A stretch of DNA of 64,000 nucleotides from Arthrobacter sp. ERGS1:01 (GCF_001281315.1 NZ_CP012479.1:3100001-3164000), one strand, 5' to 3'. Positions 1 to 8,773 are shown, counted from the first letter of the stretch. A program made the numbers and translations. The notes: generated by a model from the letters alone, not told the origin.

Positions 1-13
1 CAGGAGAATCACC

Positions 14-877
14 ATGTTGATGAACGGCATCGATCTGCTCGACGTAGCAAACAAGAACAACTTCGCCGTCCCGGCGTTCAACGTCAGCGACTACGCCATG
101 ATGAACGGTCTGTTTGAGGTCAGCGAGGAGAAGGACTCACCGCTCATCGTCGCCATCCACCCCGATGAACTGAGCCACATTGGTGTCGACATGCTGCCGG
201 CCATCGTGGCCCGCGCACACCGCTCCACCGTCCCCGTCACCATTCACCTGGACCACGGCGCCAGCTACGAGCAAGTGCTGCTGGCCATCAAGAGCGGCTT
301 CACCTCTGTCATGATCGATGGCTCCCTGCTCCCCTTCGACGAGAACGTGGCCATCACCAAGAAGGTGGTGGACGCCGCACACGCCGTGGGCATCTCCGTT
401 GAGGGCGAGCTGGGCACCATCGGCAAGACCGACGGCAACGCCGAGGCCGGCACCGACACCATCATCTACACGGACCCCGACGACGCCGTTCGGTTCGTCG
501 CCGAAACCGGCGTGGACAGCCTGGCCATCGCCATCGGCACCTGCCACGGCCTCTACCCCCAGGGCGTCACGCCCGAGCTGAAGCTGGACCTGCTCCAGCA
601 GATCCAGGACAAGGTCAGCATCCCCCTGGTGCTGCACGGCGGCTCCAACAACCCGGACGAGGAGATCGGCAAGTCGGTGTCCCTGGGCGTGAACAAGATC
701 AACATTTCCAGCGACATCAAGACCGCCTACCATGACAAGATGCGCGAGATCCTGGCTGGCGACGCCGGGGTCCGCGAGCCGAACACCATCCAGCCGCCGT
801 GCATCGCCGCCATGAAGGTCACGGCCGCCCAGAAGATCGACCTGTTCAATGCCGCCGGCAAGGCTGCGCTCTACTAA
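14..877 (+). CDS. Class II (zinc) fructose-bisphosphate/ketose-bisphosphate aldolase family protein
   Basis: Cytoplasmic TIM-barrel aldolase that would cleave a phosphorylated ketose into dihydroxyacetone phosphate and an aldehyde. At 287 residues it has the size of the KbaY/GatY/FbaA group. Family motifs are visible: HLDHG at residues 78-82 (catalytic Asp80 and zinc ligand His81), a GTCHG motif with zinc ligand His178, and LHGG with His208. The start follows a CAGGAGA ribosome site at 1-7. It precedes an ADP-dependent-kinase-family gene by 19 bases, so the two are probably co-transcribed. A kinase-aldolase pair fits phosphorylation followed by retro-aldol cleavage of an unknown sugar. Family assignment is firm; the substrate (FBP, tagatose-BP or another ketose phosphate) cannot be read from sequence. 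Genes upstream of the window may belong to the same operon. Confidence 0.9.
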   Translation: MLMNGIDLLDVANKNNFAVPAFNVSDYAMMNGLFEVSEEKDSPLIVAIHPDELSHIGVDMLPAIVARAHRSTVPVTIHLDHGASYEQVLLAIKSGFTSVMIDGSLLPFDENVAITKKVVDAAHAVGISVEGELGTIGKTDGNAEAGTDTIIYTDPDDAVRFVAETGVDSLAIAIGTCHGLYPQGVTPELKLDLLQQIQDKVSIPLVLHGGSNNPDEEIGKSVSLGVNKINISSDIKTAYHDKMREILAGDAGVREPNTIQPPCIAAMKVTAAQKIDLFNAAGKAALY

Positions 878-896
878 GAGAAGGAACCGTTCCACC

Positions 897-2084
897 ATGA
901 CTAACAAACTCGTACTCGGGCTGGGCGGTACGGTCGACTACGAGATCGTGTGGGACGCCTTGGTGATTGAAGGGCTGATTTCGGAGTACCGCGTCAGCGC
1001 CGCCGAACTCAGCTCTTCAATCCCGGTCGACAGCGAGCGGGCCCTGCTCCTGACCCTGCTGGCATTCCTGCGCGACGGCGTGGGCGGGGAACGGTTCGTT
1101 GCCTCCTCGGAGATCGTGGAGCAGTTCGCCGCCCGCTTTGATCGCAGCCTGACCCTCGGCGGGACGCCAGTCCGGGCGGCGCTGGCCATGCAGGCGCTGG
1201 GCGTCGACAGCACGGTTCACCTGGTGAGCATTGACGACACCGTCCGGCGTTTGTTGCCGGCCGGGGTTGACTACCTCTGCAGTGCATCGGAGGACACCAC
1301 GGATCCGCACCTGATCGTGCAGTACCGCGCAGGGGAACGGATTCACAGCGGCGACATCGACCTGGTGACGCCGCATCCCAACCGGGTCATCTACGCCAAT
1401 GACCCGCCCAATCGGGAGCTTCTGCTCAGCGACGGGCTGGGCGTGGCTTTGACGGATGCCTCGGTGTTCATGGTCTCCGGCTTCAACTCCATCCAGGAAC
1501 CGGAGGTGCTGGAGCAGCGCTTGGCGAGCCTCATGGAACACATGGAGCAGCTGCCCTCCTCGGCCGTGGTGTTCTATGAGGATGCCGGCTTCCATGTGCC
1601 GGCGATGAGCCAGCAGGTCCGCGATTCGATCGTGGGCGAGGTGGACATCTACAGCATGAACGAGGACGAAATGCAGGCCTATGTTGGCCGGCCGCTGGAT
1701 CTGCTGGATGTGGGCGGCATGTGCGATGCCCTAGCGGAACTGCACGGCATTATCCCGGCATCCACCCTGGTGGTGCACACCAAGTATTGGTCGCTGGCGT
1801 ATGGCGCAGACGCTGCCAGGCACGACGCCGGCCTGCGGGGCGGGATCACCATGGCGAGCACCCGGTACCGCCACGGCGACGGCTTCACGGCTGCCGACTA
1901 CACGGCGGTCGCCGAGCTCAGTCCCAACACCCTGGGGGCCGAGTTTGCGGAGTCGATCAACACCAAGTTGGGCAATTCCGTCCATTGTCTGCCCGGCATC
2001 ACGATCGACGTGGAGCACCCCACGACGATCGGCCTGGGCGACACCTTTGTGGGCGGTTTCGTGGCGGCCCTGCACCGCGGCTGA
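897..2084 (+). CDS. ADP-dependent phosphofructokinase/glucokinase family protein
   Basis: A 395-residue ribokinase-fold protein that resembles the ADP-dependent glucokinase/phosphofructokinase family best known from archaea and a few eukaryotes. The C-terminal GLGDTFVGGF block (about residues 378-387) carries the catalytic Asp of the family in the GxGD context. The N-terminal half has the glycine-rich LTLGGTP segment expected near the sugar site. The start at 897 is chosen over an in-frame ATG at 849 because 849 lies inside the aldolase gene, and AAGGAA precedes 897. Close spacing behind the aldolase suggests one operon. The family is uncommon in bacteria, and whether ADP or ATP is the phosphoryl donor is unknown. 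A perfect hairpin follows the stop codon. Family call moderately sure; substrate unknown. Confidence 0.75.
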   Translation: MTNKLVLGLGGTVDYEIVWDALVIEGLISEYRVSAAELSSSIPVDSERALLLTLLAFLRDGVGGERFVASSEIVEQFAARFDRSLTLGGTPVRAALAMQALGVDSTVHLVSIDDTVRRLLPAGVDYLCSASEDTTDPHLIVQYRAGERIHSGDIDLVTPHPNRVIYANDPPNRELLLSDGLGVALTDASVFMVSGFNSIQEPEVLEQRLASLMEHMEQLPSSAVVFYEDAGFHVPAMSQQVRDSIVGEVDIYSMNEDEMQAYVGRPLDLLDVGGMCDALAELHGIIPASTLVVHTKYWSLAYGADAARHDAGLRGGITMASTRYRHGDGFTAADYTAVAELSPNTLGAEFAESINTKLGNSVHCLPGITIDVEHPTTIGLGDTFVGGFVAALHRG

Positions 2085-2098
2085 GTTTCATCTTGTGA

Positions 2099-2132
2099 GC
2101 GGGCTCCCCAACCTGGCGGTTGGGGAGCCCGC
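2099..2132 (+). terminator. Rho-independent-type hairpin after the aldolase-kinase pair
   Basis: A perfect inverted repeat (GCGGGCTCCCCAACC, short loop, complementary arm) starts 15 bases after the kinase stop. The T-run behind it is weak (TTCCATTG), which is common in high-GC actinobacteria. Confidence 0.75.
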
Positions 2133-2179
2133 TTCCATTGCGTCTATGCGACCTTGGGGCTGCGTGCGAAACTGGCAGC

Positions 2180-2671
2180 ATGAAGTCGCGCCTGTATGAC
2201 TTGGAGTCCAGCTGGACGGTCCCGTTCCCGCGGGAGGATGTTTGGGCCGTGATCGCGGACCCGGACATGAGCTGGCCGTCCTGGTGGCCGCACTGTAGCT
2301 TCGCCGGACCGCTGGAGCGCACGGCACCCACTACGGTCAGCCCGGCCGACCTGCTGAAGTCGACCACGGCACATCTGGATTTCCACGCACCGCTTGGCTA
2401 CACCCTGACCATCAGCGTCCACCCCACCAAGGTGGAGCCACTCCAGCTGATCGAGTTCGACGCCGGCGGCCACCTTGTTGGTACCGGCCGGGTGACACTT
2501 TCAGAGGTTGGGTCCGGCCAGACTCGGATGGATATCGAATGGCGGGTGCGGCCCACGCAGGGCTGGATGAATCTCCTCGGCACGGTGGCTTCGCCGATTT
2601 TCAAGGCCGCACACGCCCACATGATGCGAAGAGGTGAGGAAGGGCTGAGTCGGACGCTGCGTGGGCAGTAG
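2180..2671 (+). CDS. SRPBCC-domain (polyketide cyclase/START-like) protein
   Basis: A 163-residue protein with the helix-grip fold pattern of the SRPBCC superfamily. The N-terminal segment SSWTVPFPREDVWAVIADP is the typical first strand and helix, and the C-terminal helix around MMRRGEEGLSRTL closes the hydrophobic cavity. Such proteins bind hydrophobic ligands or act as cyclases or lipid carriers; no ligand can be assigned. The start at 2180 is preferred because the in-frame upstream ATG at 2120 falls inside the terminator hairpin. No strong ribosome site is visible. The gene stands alone between two convergent catabolic transcription units and has no clear link to them. Confidence 0.75.
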   Translation: MKSRLYDLESSWTVPFPREDVWAVIADPDMSWPSWWPHCSFAGPLERTAPTTVSPADLLKSTTAHLDFHAPLGYTLTISVHPTKVEPLQLIEFDAGGHLVGTGRVTLSEVGSGQTRMDIEWRVRPTQGWMNLLGTVASPIFKAAHAHMMRRGEEGLSRTLRGQ

Positions 2672-2971
2672 CCCCTGCACCTGATGTAGTTCCTCGCAAT
2701 CTGACCCAGAGTTTCCCATGGGGTCTGCCCCGGCTTTTGTTGACTCGGGGTATTGGCCCGATTGTTCTATTGTTTGGTAACGACCAACAAGCCGAGCGCA
2801 TGGTGCGAATATCAAAACCTCTTGACATGATTTAGAACAAGTAGCTGAACTTCGAAACATCAGAACTGACATGCCCAGTCACAACTTTATTAGCCGTTTT
2901 GAGTTCGAAACTGACGCCACCACTAACCGGTGTCGGGTTGCGCATTCGGCAAGCACGATCGCGCTGCCAGG
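2672..2971. other. Intergenic stretch, no gene seen
   Basis: About 300 bases between the SRPBCC gene and the 3' end of the minus-strand catabolic operon. A TTGACA hexamer occurs at 2823-2828 but has no convincing -10 partner and no downstream + strand gene. Nothing else was recognised. Confidence 0.5.
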
Positions 2972-3922
2972 TCAGCCTGCGGCTACCGCCGAGGCTTCGC
3001 GAAACCGTTCAACTTCTTCCCGCGTCGCTACTCCCCCGCGCGGGCCCTCAATCGTCACCGCCCTGGAAGCGGCAGCCACAGCAAACGATAATGCGTCCGC
3101 CATGCTGGCCATAGACGACAACGCGAACACCAACGCACCGCCGAAGGTGTCGCCGGCGCCCGTCACGTCCATCACGTCCACGCGGTGCCCCGGCACCAAG
3201 GTGACCCCCTCGCCGTCGTACAGCTCGGCGCCGGCAGCCGCGAGCGTGCGGATCACCGCCTTCACGCCATATTCAGCCATCCAGGTATTCACAGCGGAAA
3301 CGTTCGGGGAGCCGAAGGACAGCCCGAAGCCGATTTCGTTCATGACCACCACCTCGGCGCCCTCCAGGTATGCCTCGTCCCCTGGCTCAAAGCCCTCCAC
3401 GTCCAGGTCGAAAACCGTCCGACGGCCATAACCGCGCAGCTGCGCCAAAACCTCGGCCCCGGCCAGCTCCCCCGCCCGCAGCCGCTTGGCCCGCGACAAC
3501 GTGGTGTACAGGAAGCCCGGGCTCTGCAGCGCGGCGAGCGCCGGCTCTGCCAGCACCATCGGCATGTCCCCCGTCTCGACGTACAGCACCACGTGCTCGC
3601 CGCCCACTAGGAAGATCATGTTCCGCGAATCGGGCACATTGGGGTCGTAGAGCATGTGCGCGGTACCAACGCCATGCTCGCCCAGGTCCTCGCACAGCCG
3701 TTGCGACAGCGCCCCGTGGTTGAGCAGGGAGATGAATTCCGTGGCGCCGCCCAGACCCGCGTGCACGGAGGCGGCGTTGGCGATCATGCCGCCCACATAG
3801 CTGGTGCTCTCGCTGAACGCGGCCTTGTCCGCCAGCCCCGGCCAGCGGTCCGCCGTGAAGTAGTCGTCCACGGCCACATCGCCGATGAAGAACGCCGTCT
3901 CCGGCGCCTGGTTCTCAGTCAT
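2972..3922 (-). CDS. PfkB-family carbohydrate kinase
   Basis: A 316-residue ribokinase-like sugar kinase that transfers phosphate from ATP to a sugar or nucleoside-type hydroxyl. The N-terminal IGDVAVDDYF and the YVGGMIANAA segment correspond to PfkB signature 1, and DVTGAGDTFGGAL near residue 255 is the anion-hole and catalytic-base signature 2. The start at 3922 follows a GGAAGAAGAG ribosome site and overlaps the end of the upstream AllA-type gene by 8 bases, so translation is probably coupled. It is the last gene of the minus-strand operon. Together with the convergent aldolase and ADP-kinase-like genes the locus has two sugar kinases, consistent with a two-step phosphorylation route. Substrate unknown. 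Confidence 0.88.
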   Translation of the reverse strand: MTENQAPETAFFIGDVAVDDYFTADRWPGLADKAAFSESTSYVGGMIANAASVHAGLGGATEFISLLNHGALSQRLCEDLGEHGVGTAHMLYDPNVPDSRNMIFLVGGEHVVLYVETGDMPMVLAEPALAALQSPGFLYTTLSRAKRLRAGELAGAEVLAQLRGYGRRTVFDLDVEGFEPGDEAYLEGAEVVVMNEIGFGLSFGSPNVSAVNTWMAEYGVKAVIRTLAAAGAELYDGEGVTLVPGHRVDVMDVTGAGDTFGGALVFALSSMASMADALSFAVAAASRAVTIEGPRGGVATREEVERFREASAVAAG

Positions 3923-4445
3923 TTTCAGTCTCTTCTTCCGGTGCCAGCTCAACCCGGACTGGGCCGCCGTTCACGTCCGTCCAGGTGGAGCCCTCGAGGC
4001 CGCACGTGGCCATCCAGTAGTAATGGGTTTCGCGGTCCGCCCCGCGGCAGGCATCGTGCCAGGTGCCCTCGTGCAGGACGACGGCGGTGCCCGGGTTGAT
4101 CACGAACGCCCGGATGTCCGCGGCGCTGGGTGCGCCGGCGTCGGTAGGGGCGGCCACGGCCAGCACCAGCGGCACATCCGCGGGGAACAACGCCTCCTCC
4201 GTCAGCAGGTGGCGTTCCATCTGCCGCGTGCTGAACGGGGCGGCCGGGCCCTGGGTGATCCCCAGGCTGCCGTTGGTGCTGATGAGCGGATTGGCCGTGA
4301 AGGCGTCGTTCCAACCGTCGCCCGCGGTCACCACCAGGCTGCCGTCGTCGTCGGCAGGCTTTCCCAGCCCAAAGGCGTGGACCTTCCCGAACGGGGCAAA
4401 GCTCTCCGCGGTCACCTCACGGGCCAGGACCTTCACCGGGTTCAC
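3915..4445 (-). CDS. Ureidoglycolate lyase (AllA)-family protein
   Basis: A 176-residue cupin-type protein of the AllA/ureidoglycolate hydrolase family. The family releases urea from ureidoglycolate, but many members occur outside purine pathways. Visible family features are the N-terminal VLAREVTAESFAPFGKV opening, the central VLAVAAP...ADIRAFVINPG block and LHEGTWHD, which contributes the active-site histidines. Its GTG start overlaps the TGA of the upstream BtpA/SgcQ gene (GTGA), and its stop overlaps the PfkB gene, so all three are tightly coupled. No other allantoin genes are present in the window. The protein more likely acts on an intermediate of this operon's own pathway than in purine degradation; that last point is inference. 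Confidence 0.75.
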   Translation of the reverse strand: MNPVKVLAREVTAESFAPFGKVHAFGLGKPADDDGSLVVTAGDGWNDAFTANPLISTNGSLGITQGPAAPFSTRQMERHLLTEEALFPADVPLVLAVAAPTDAGAPSAADIRAFVINPGTAVVLHEGTWHDACRGADRETHYYWMATCGLEGSTWTDVNGGPVRVELAPEEETEND

Positions 4446-5227
4446 TCCCCCAGGGCCGGGCTCAGCACCGGCGCCAACACGCCGTCGCGCACCCGGCGCA
4501 CTTCACGCATGAGCTTTTCCACGTGCTCGGCCACAATGAGGCCGGTGTCCACGTGGGTGTCCTTGAGGTAGCTGCCCACGATGGCGCCGTCGGCGTCGCG
4601 CAGTTGATCGTCCACGTTGGAGGCCGTCAGGCCCGCGCCGATCACCAGCGGGAAGTCGCCGCCCACCACGCTGCGGAACCGCTTGACCTTCTCCACGTCG
4701 GTTTCCTGGCCCGTGGCCTCGCCCGTGATGACGAACGCGTCGCAGCGCTCCATGCCCAGGAGCAGGTCCTCGCGCTCGGAACGGCCCGAGTTCACGGGCT
4801 GGTACTTGAAGCGGACCCCGCCCAGCAGCACCGAATCCACGCCGGCCCGCAGCCCTGCAAGCTCGGCGGCAAATTCGGCGTCGGCCTCCGGGGCCAGGTG
4901 CCCGGCCACGGAATCCATCTGGATGAAGTCCACGCGGAACTGGCGGGCGAGCTCAAACGCCAGGTGGTGGTCGTGGAGCACGTTGACGCCCACCACCAGA
5001 TCGGCGTGCTTGCCCTCGAGCCATTCGAGCACGTTGCGGACATCGGTCTTGTCGCCAAAGTAGTTCTCCACCACCACGGCGTCCACGCCGCCGTTGCGCA
5101 GGATGTCCAGTTCGCGCCTGGCGATCTCGAGCCGTTCGGCAGGGGTGTCACCGGAGAGGTGGAGCATGCCCAAAATGGGTTTGGGGTTGTTGAAGGTGCG
5201 GCTGAACCGGCTGTCACCGAGCGTCAA
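4442..5227 (-). CDS. BtpA/SgcQ family TIM-barrel protein
   Basis: A 261-residue protein of the BtpA/SgcQ family. Members are known from sugar-catabolic operons (SgcQ) and from photosystem I assembly (BtpA); the biochemical role is poorly defined. The family opening NPKPILGMLHLSGD is clear at residues 14-27, and GGVDAVVVENYFGD and the C-terminal GAGLTASNVDDQLRDADGAIVGS form phosphate-binding-type barrel loops. The start is a TTG that places the family N-terminus correctly; no strong ribosome site is visible. It is followed by the AllA-type gene with a GTGA overlap. Context suggests an isomerase or aldolase-like step on a phosphorylated intermediate, which is inference. Confidence 0.78.
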   Translation of the reverse strand: MTLGDSRFSRTFNNPKPILGMLHLSGDTPAERLEIARRELDILRNGGVDAVVVENYFGDKTDVRNVLEWLEGKHADLVVGVNVLHDHHLAFELARQFRVDFIQMDSVAGHLAPEADAEFAAELAGLRAGVDSVLLGGVRFKYQPVNSGRSEREDLLLGMERCDAFVITGEATGQETDVEKVKRFRSVVGGDFPLVIGAGLTASNVDDQLRDADGAIVGSYLKDTHVDTGLIVAEHVEKLMREVRRVRDGVLAPVLSPALGE

Positions 5228-5251
5228 GGGATTTCCAATCTTGGGAAGGGG

Positions 5252-5274
5252 GTAGCCGGGAATGTGCCGGCTAC
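5252..5274 (-). other. Hairpin between GntR regulator and BtpA/SgcQ gene
   Basis: Perfect 8-bp inverted repeat GTAGCCGG / CCGGCTAC with a 7-base loop in the 63-base gap. There is no T-run on the minus strand, so it is more likely an RNA-processing or stabilising structure, or a weak attenuator, than a full terminator. Confidence 0.45.
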
Positions 5275-5290
5275 GAGGGTGTTGAGAGTT

Positions 5291-6037
5291 TTAGGCGGGG
5301 ACGGACTCGTTGACGGCGCCGTTCCACGACGTGCCAACATGCATCTCCAGGGACGGCGAATAGATCACCGAGGTGTGCTCAACGAGCTGATCGCTGCTGT
5401 CGTAGACCTCGCCGCTGGCGCAGATGAATCCGGGCACGCCGGGCTGTTCGCCGAACACCTGCCGGGTCAACTCCGAAGAGAGCGCCACGGAGAGCTTGAG
5501 CTCGTTGCGCACCGGCGCCACCTCATAGTGCTCGCGCAGCACCTGATACAGCGAGTGCCGCTCAAAGTCGAAGCGCTCCAGCCCGGGGAACCGGCTCAGC
5601 TCCAGCACGGAGGTGTCCAGGTTCAGGTAGGTGGGGGCGTCGTCGTTGGCGAAGCCGCGGGCCCGGACCAGCAGCAGCTGCGGGCCGCGCGGACCCTCCT
5701 CCACGCTTTGCGTAAGGACCTTGGTGACGGGCCGCTGGTGCTGCGCCTTGGAGAAATCCGTGAAGCCGCCAAAGTTCCACACGCTGTGGTTGATGGGCGT
5801 GTAGGTGACAAGGGTGCCCTTGCCACGGATCTGGCGCACCAGCCCCTCGGAGACCAGCAGCGACACCGCATGGCGCACGGTGCTGCGGGTGATGCCATGC
5901 AAATCGCGCATGGCGGTCTCCGAGGGGATCGCGTCCCCTTCCGGGTAGGTGCCGTCCAGGATTCGCTGGCGCAGGTCTCGGTACAGCTGGGTGTACAGCG
6001 GCGTCGAATCCTGCGGATCGAGTGCAAATTCAGTCAT
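5291..6037 (-). CDS. GntR/HutC-family transcriptional regulator with UTRA sensor domain
   Basis: A 248-residue regulator. An N-terminal winged helix (about residues 12-75, with ETAMRDLHGITRSTVRHAVS as recognition region and GKGTLV wing) is joined to a C-terminal UTRA ligand-binding domain typical of the HutC subfamily. UTRA domains usually sense a phosphorylated sugar, amino sugar or related metabolite, so this protein probably represses the surrounding transport and catabolic genes until an intermediate accumulates. It lies inside the operon, 34 bases after the binding-protein gene... read in the minus direction it follows that gene and precedes the BtpA/SgcQ gene. A candidate operator lies upstream of the permease gene at 8752-8773. 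Confidence 0.88.
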   Translation of the reverse strand: MTEFALDPQDSTPLYTQLYRDLRQRILDGTYPEGDAIPSETAMRDLHGITRSTVRHAVSLLVSEGLVRQIRGKGTLVTYTPINHSVWNFGGFTDFSKAQHQRPVTKVLTQSVEEGPRGPQLLLVRARGFANDDAPTYLNLDTSVLELSRFPGLERFDFERHSLYQVLREHYEVAPVRNELKLSVALSSELTRQVFGEQPGVPGFICASGEVYDSSDQLVEHTSVIYSPSLEMHVGTSWNGAVNESVPA

Positions 6038-6071
6038 GGTGTGAGCCTGTCCCCCTCATTCTCGTGAGGTT

Positions 6072-6992
6072 TTATTTGCCCTGGTTGACCGTGATGGTCT
6101 TCAGGGCAGCTTCCTTGAGACCATACTGGTCCAAAATCTTCGTGTAGGTGCCGTCTGTGACCATGGATTCCATGGTGGCCTTAATGGCGTCCCGCAGTTT
6201 GGTGTTGTCCTTGGCCACGGCAATGCCGTAGTTGCCCGGCTCCAACAGGTCACCGAGGGAGTAGAACTTGCCCGGCTGCTGCTTCTGCAGGTCCAGGATT
6301 CCTTCGAGCCCGATCAGCGATGCCTGGGCGCGGTCCTGCTGCATCTGCAGGATTTCCTCGGCCTGGGTGGGGATCTGCAGGATCTTGATGGGGTTCGACG
6401 CCGGGCACGTCTTGGTGCTCAAATCCTCCACCGAGCCCACCCAGCTGGTGCCGGTGGAGACCGTGACGGTCTTGCCGCACAAGTCCGCGAAGGTCTTGAT
6501 GTCCTTCTGGTTCGACACCGGCGCGAAGAACTGGTTGCCGGTGCGGAAGTAGTCCACGAAGTCCAGCTGCGGCTGGCGGCTCTTCAGGTCGGAGAACGCC
6601 GTCCAGATGATGTCGGCCCGTCCCGTGGTCACGGAGACGATGAGCTGGGAGAAGTCGACGTTCTGGAAGTTCGGCTTCAGGCCCAGGCGTGCGGCCACTT
6701 CCTTGGCCAGGCCGATGTCGGCGCCCTTGAGGTCGGTGGAGCCGGCCTCGGAGTATTCCATGGGCGGGTAGGCCAGGCTGATGGCCACGTTGAGCGTGCC
6801 GGAATCCTTGACCTTCGCCGGCAGCATGGCCCGCAGAGTCTGGTTGGCCGCCGTCGTCGGGGCCAACTGGGCGGCATCGCTGGAGCCGCCAGCGCCGCCG
6901 CAGGCGCTCAGCGCCAGGGTTGCGGCCAGGGCCAGTGCGAGGGGTGCGGTGGTGCGCAGGGAGCGCTTGGTCTTGGCAGAAAACATCGTCAT
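6072..6992 (-). CDS. ABC transporter substrate-binding lipoprotein, family 3 (polar amino acid type)
   Basis: A 306-residue solute-binding protein. A basic N-terminus and hydrophobic stretch end in the lipobox LALSAC, with Cys31 as lipidation site, so the mature protein is anchored on the outer face of the membrane. The fold markers of family 3 binders are present (NVAISLAYPPMEY, GADIGLAKEVAARLG, VSTGTSWVGSV, DGTYTKILDQYG). Family 3 proteins bind amino acids, opines, amino-sugar conjugates and similar polar compounds. The start follows AAAGGACT. It is part of the importer with the ATPase and permease upstream. The pairing of this transporter type with sugar kinases and an aldolase hints at a sugar acid or amino-acid-linked sugar as substrate; that is inference. 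Confidence 0.88.
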   Translation of the reverse strand: MTMFSAKTKRSLRTTAPLALALAATLALSACGGAGGSSDAAQLAPTTAANQTLRAMLPAKVKDSGTLNVAISLAYPPMEYSEAGSTDLKGADIGLAKEVAARLGLKPNFQNVDFSQLIVSVTTGRADIIWTAFSDLKSRQPQLDFVDYFRTGNQFFAPVSNQKDIKTFADLCGKTVTVSTGTSWVGSVEDLSTKTCPASNPIKILQIPTQAEEILQMQQDRAQASLIGLEGILDLQKQQPGKFYSLGDLLEPGNYGIAVAKDNTKLRDAIKATMESMVTDGTYTKILDQYGLKEAALKTITVNQGK

Positions 6993-7026
6993 TGTTGAGT
7001 CCTTTGTGGTTGGTGGGGAACGGGGA

Positions 7027-7791
7027 TTAGTTGAGGACGCGGGTCAGGAAGCTGCGTACCCGCGGGTCTTGGGGGTTGCTGAGGACCTCATCCGGCGGGC
7101 CCATCTCGCGGATGGTGCCGTCCACCATGATGGCCACGCGGTCCGCGACCTCCCGGGCGAACGCGATCTCGTGCGTCACGATCACCATGGTGGTGCCGGC
7201 GGCGGCCAGGCCGCGCATGACGTCCAGGACCTCACCTACAAGCTCGGGGTCCAAGGCAGAGGTGGGTTCATCGAAGAGCATGACCTTCGGGTTCATGGCG
7301 AGCGCCCGGGCAATGGCCACGCGCTGCTTCTGGCCGCCGGAGAGCTCGGCCGGGTAGGCGCCGCCGCGGTCGCCCAGGCCAACGGAGGCCAGGATCTTCA
7401 CGGCCCGGGCCGACGCCGAGGCGCGCGACTCCTTGCGGACCGTCACCGGCCCCTCGATCACGTTTTGCAACGCGGTCATGTGCGGGAACAGGTTGAAGTG
7501 CTGGAACACCATGCCGATCTCGCGCTGCTGCCTGCGGACCTTGCGCGGGTGAAGTTCGCGCAGGGTGTCGCCGCGGAGCTCGTAGCCGATCACGGAACCA
7601 TCGATCCAGACCACGCCGTCGTCGAGGGTTTCCAGGTGGTTCAGGCAACGCAGCAGGGTGCTCTTGCCGCCGCCGGAGGGGCCCAGGATGCACAGCACTT
7701 CGCCGTCGTTGACGTCCAGGTCCACGCCCTTGAGGACCTGGTTGCCGTTGAACGTCTTGTGGATGTTGATGGCCTTGACAACCGTTGTCAT
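7027..7791 (-). CDS. Amino-acid-type ABC transporter ATP-binding protein
   Basis: A 254-residue ATPase of the GlnQ/HisP group that powers import by the adjacent permease. The Walker [11 protein letters not shown], signature [15 protein letters not shown], Walker [15 protein letters not shown] and H-loop IVTHE are all intact. The ATG at 7791 overlaps the permease stop codon (TGATG), and GGAGAA lies five bases upstream; an in-frame GTG at 7794 sits too close to that ribosome site. Translational coupling to the permease is likely. A single permease gene serves the system, so the transporter probably works as a permease homodimer. Confidence 0.93.
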   Translation of the reverse strand: MTTVVKAINIHKTFNGNQVLKGVDLDVNDGEVLCILGPSGGGKSTLLRCLNHLETLDDGVVWIDGSVIGYELRGDTLRELHPRKVRRQQREIGMVFQHFNLFPHMTALQNVIEGPVTVRKESRASASARAVKILASVGLGDRGGAYPAELSGGQKQRVAIARALAMNPKVMLFDEPTSALDPELVGEVLDVMRGLAAAGTTMVIVTHEIAFAREVADRVAIMVDGTIREMGPPDEVLSNPQDPRVRSFLTRVLN

Positions 7792-8744
7792 CACTTCTCC
7801 TCCACTGCCGCGGCGCGTGCCGTACGTGAGAAACCAAAGTTGAACTTGAATTTTGCCCGGCCGCCGCCGTGGGCCACGCCCCGGCCGTAGTGCCGTTCGA
7901 TGTAGAACTGGAAGATGTTCAGCACCGTGGTGCCCAGCAGGTACCAGACGGCACAGACCAGCAGCAGTTCAATGACGGCGCCATTGACGAAGTAGACCTG
8001 CTGCGCGGCGTTGAGCATTTCCGTGTAGGAGATGGCGGTGGCCAGGGAGGAGAACTTGAGCATGCCGATGGCGGAGTTGCCCATGGGCGGGATGATCAGG
8101 CGCATGGTCTGCGGCAGGATGATCCGGCGCAGCGTCTGGAAGCGGGACATGCCGATGGTCTGCGCGGCCTCGGTTTGGCCATGGTCCACGGAGCTGATGC
8201 CGCCGCGGACCACCTCGGTCATGTAGGCGCCCTCGTTGATGCCCAGGCCCAGCAGGGCGGCCACGAACGGGGTGACCACGTCCACCGTGCGGGCCTCCCA
8301 CAGCCCCGGGATGGAAAGCGTGGGGAAGACCAGGGCGATGTTGAACCAGATCAGCAGCTGCAGCAGCACCGGCGTTCCACGGAAGATCCACACGTACAGC
8401 CACGCCACGAACCGGGTCACCGGGTTGGTGGACAGGCGCATCACGGCGAACATGGTGCCGAGCCCCACGGCCAGGATCATGGCCAGGAACGAGATGAGCA
8501 GGGTGTTGGCAAAGCCGCGCAGGATCACCTCGGCCGTGAGGAACTTGCCCACCACGTCCCAGCGGATCTGGCCGTCGGCAAAGGCCTTGACCAAAAGTGC
8601 CAGGAGAACGACGACGACCACTCCGGCCAGCCACTGTCCCGGGTGTTTCAGCCGAACAATCTTGTAGCTTCGCTGCTGCAAAGCCTCCGCTGCGACGCGC
8701 GAGACGTCGGGGGCTGCTTGAGAAAGCATTGGCATGGCCCTCAT
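7791..8744 (-). CDS. Amino-acid-type ABC transporter permease (HisM/GlnP-like)
   Basis: A 317-residue inner-membrane permease. After a 35-residue cytoplasmic leader it has several membrane segments, starting near [15 protein letters not shown]. The EAA loop [21 protein letters not shown], which contacts the ATPase, is well conserved. The C-terminal tail is basic and glycine-rich ([12 protein letters not shown]). Three in-frame ATGs (8744, 8735, 8729) are possible starts; 8729 has the best-spaced AGGG. It is the first gene of the minus-strand catabolic operon, with an inverted-repeat operator candidate directly upstream. Confidence 0.92.
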   Translation of the reverse strand: MRAMPMLSQAAPDVSRVAAEALQQRSYKIVRLKHPGQWLAGVVVVVLLALLVKAFADGQIRWDVVGKFLTAEVILRGFANTLLISFLAMILAVGLGTMFAVMRLSTNPVTRFVAWLYVWIFRGTPVLLQLLIWFNIALVFPTLSIPGLWEARTVDVVTPFVAALLGLGINEGAYMTEVVRGGISSVDHGQTEAAQTIGMSRFQTLRRIILPQTMRLIIPPMGNSAIGMLKFSSLATAISYTEMLNAAQQVYFVNGAVIELLLVCAVWYLLGTTVLNIFQFYIERHYGRGVAHGGGRAKFKFNFGFSRTARAAAVEEK

Positions 8745-8751
8745 CTTGAAA

Positions 8752-8773
8752 GTTGTATGGTCAGGTGTACAAC
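8752..8773 (-). promoter_or_regulatory. Candidate operator of the GntR regulator upstream of the importer operon
   Basis: Perfect inverted repeat GTTGTA-N10-TACAAC, located 8-29 bases upstream of the first permease ATG. The GT...AC symmetry fits the general form of GntR/HutC operators, and the operon encodes such a regulator. No second copy was noticed in the window. Confidence 0.5.

Noticed and set aside
4523..6067. Long + strand open frame (514 codons) across the BtpA and GntR genes
   Set aside because: It is histidine-, glycine- and valine-rich antisense of real genes in GC-rich DNA; no family pattern.
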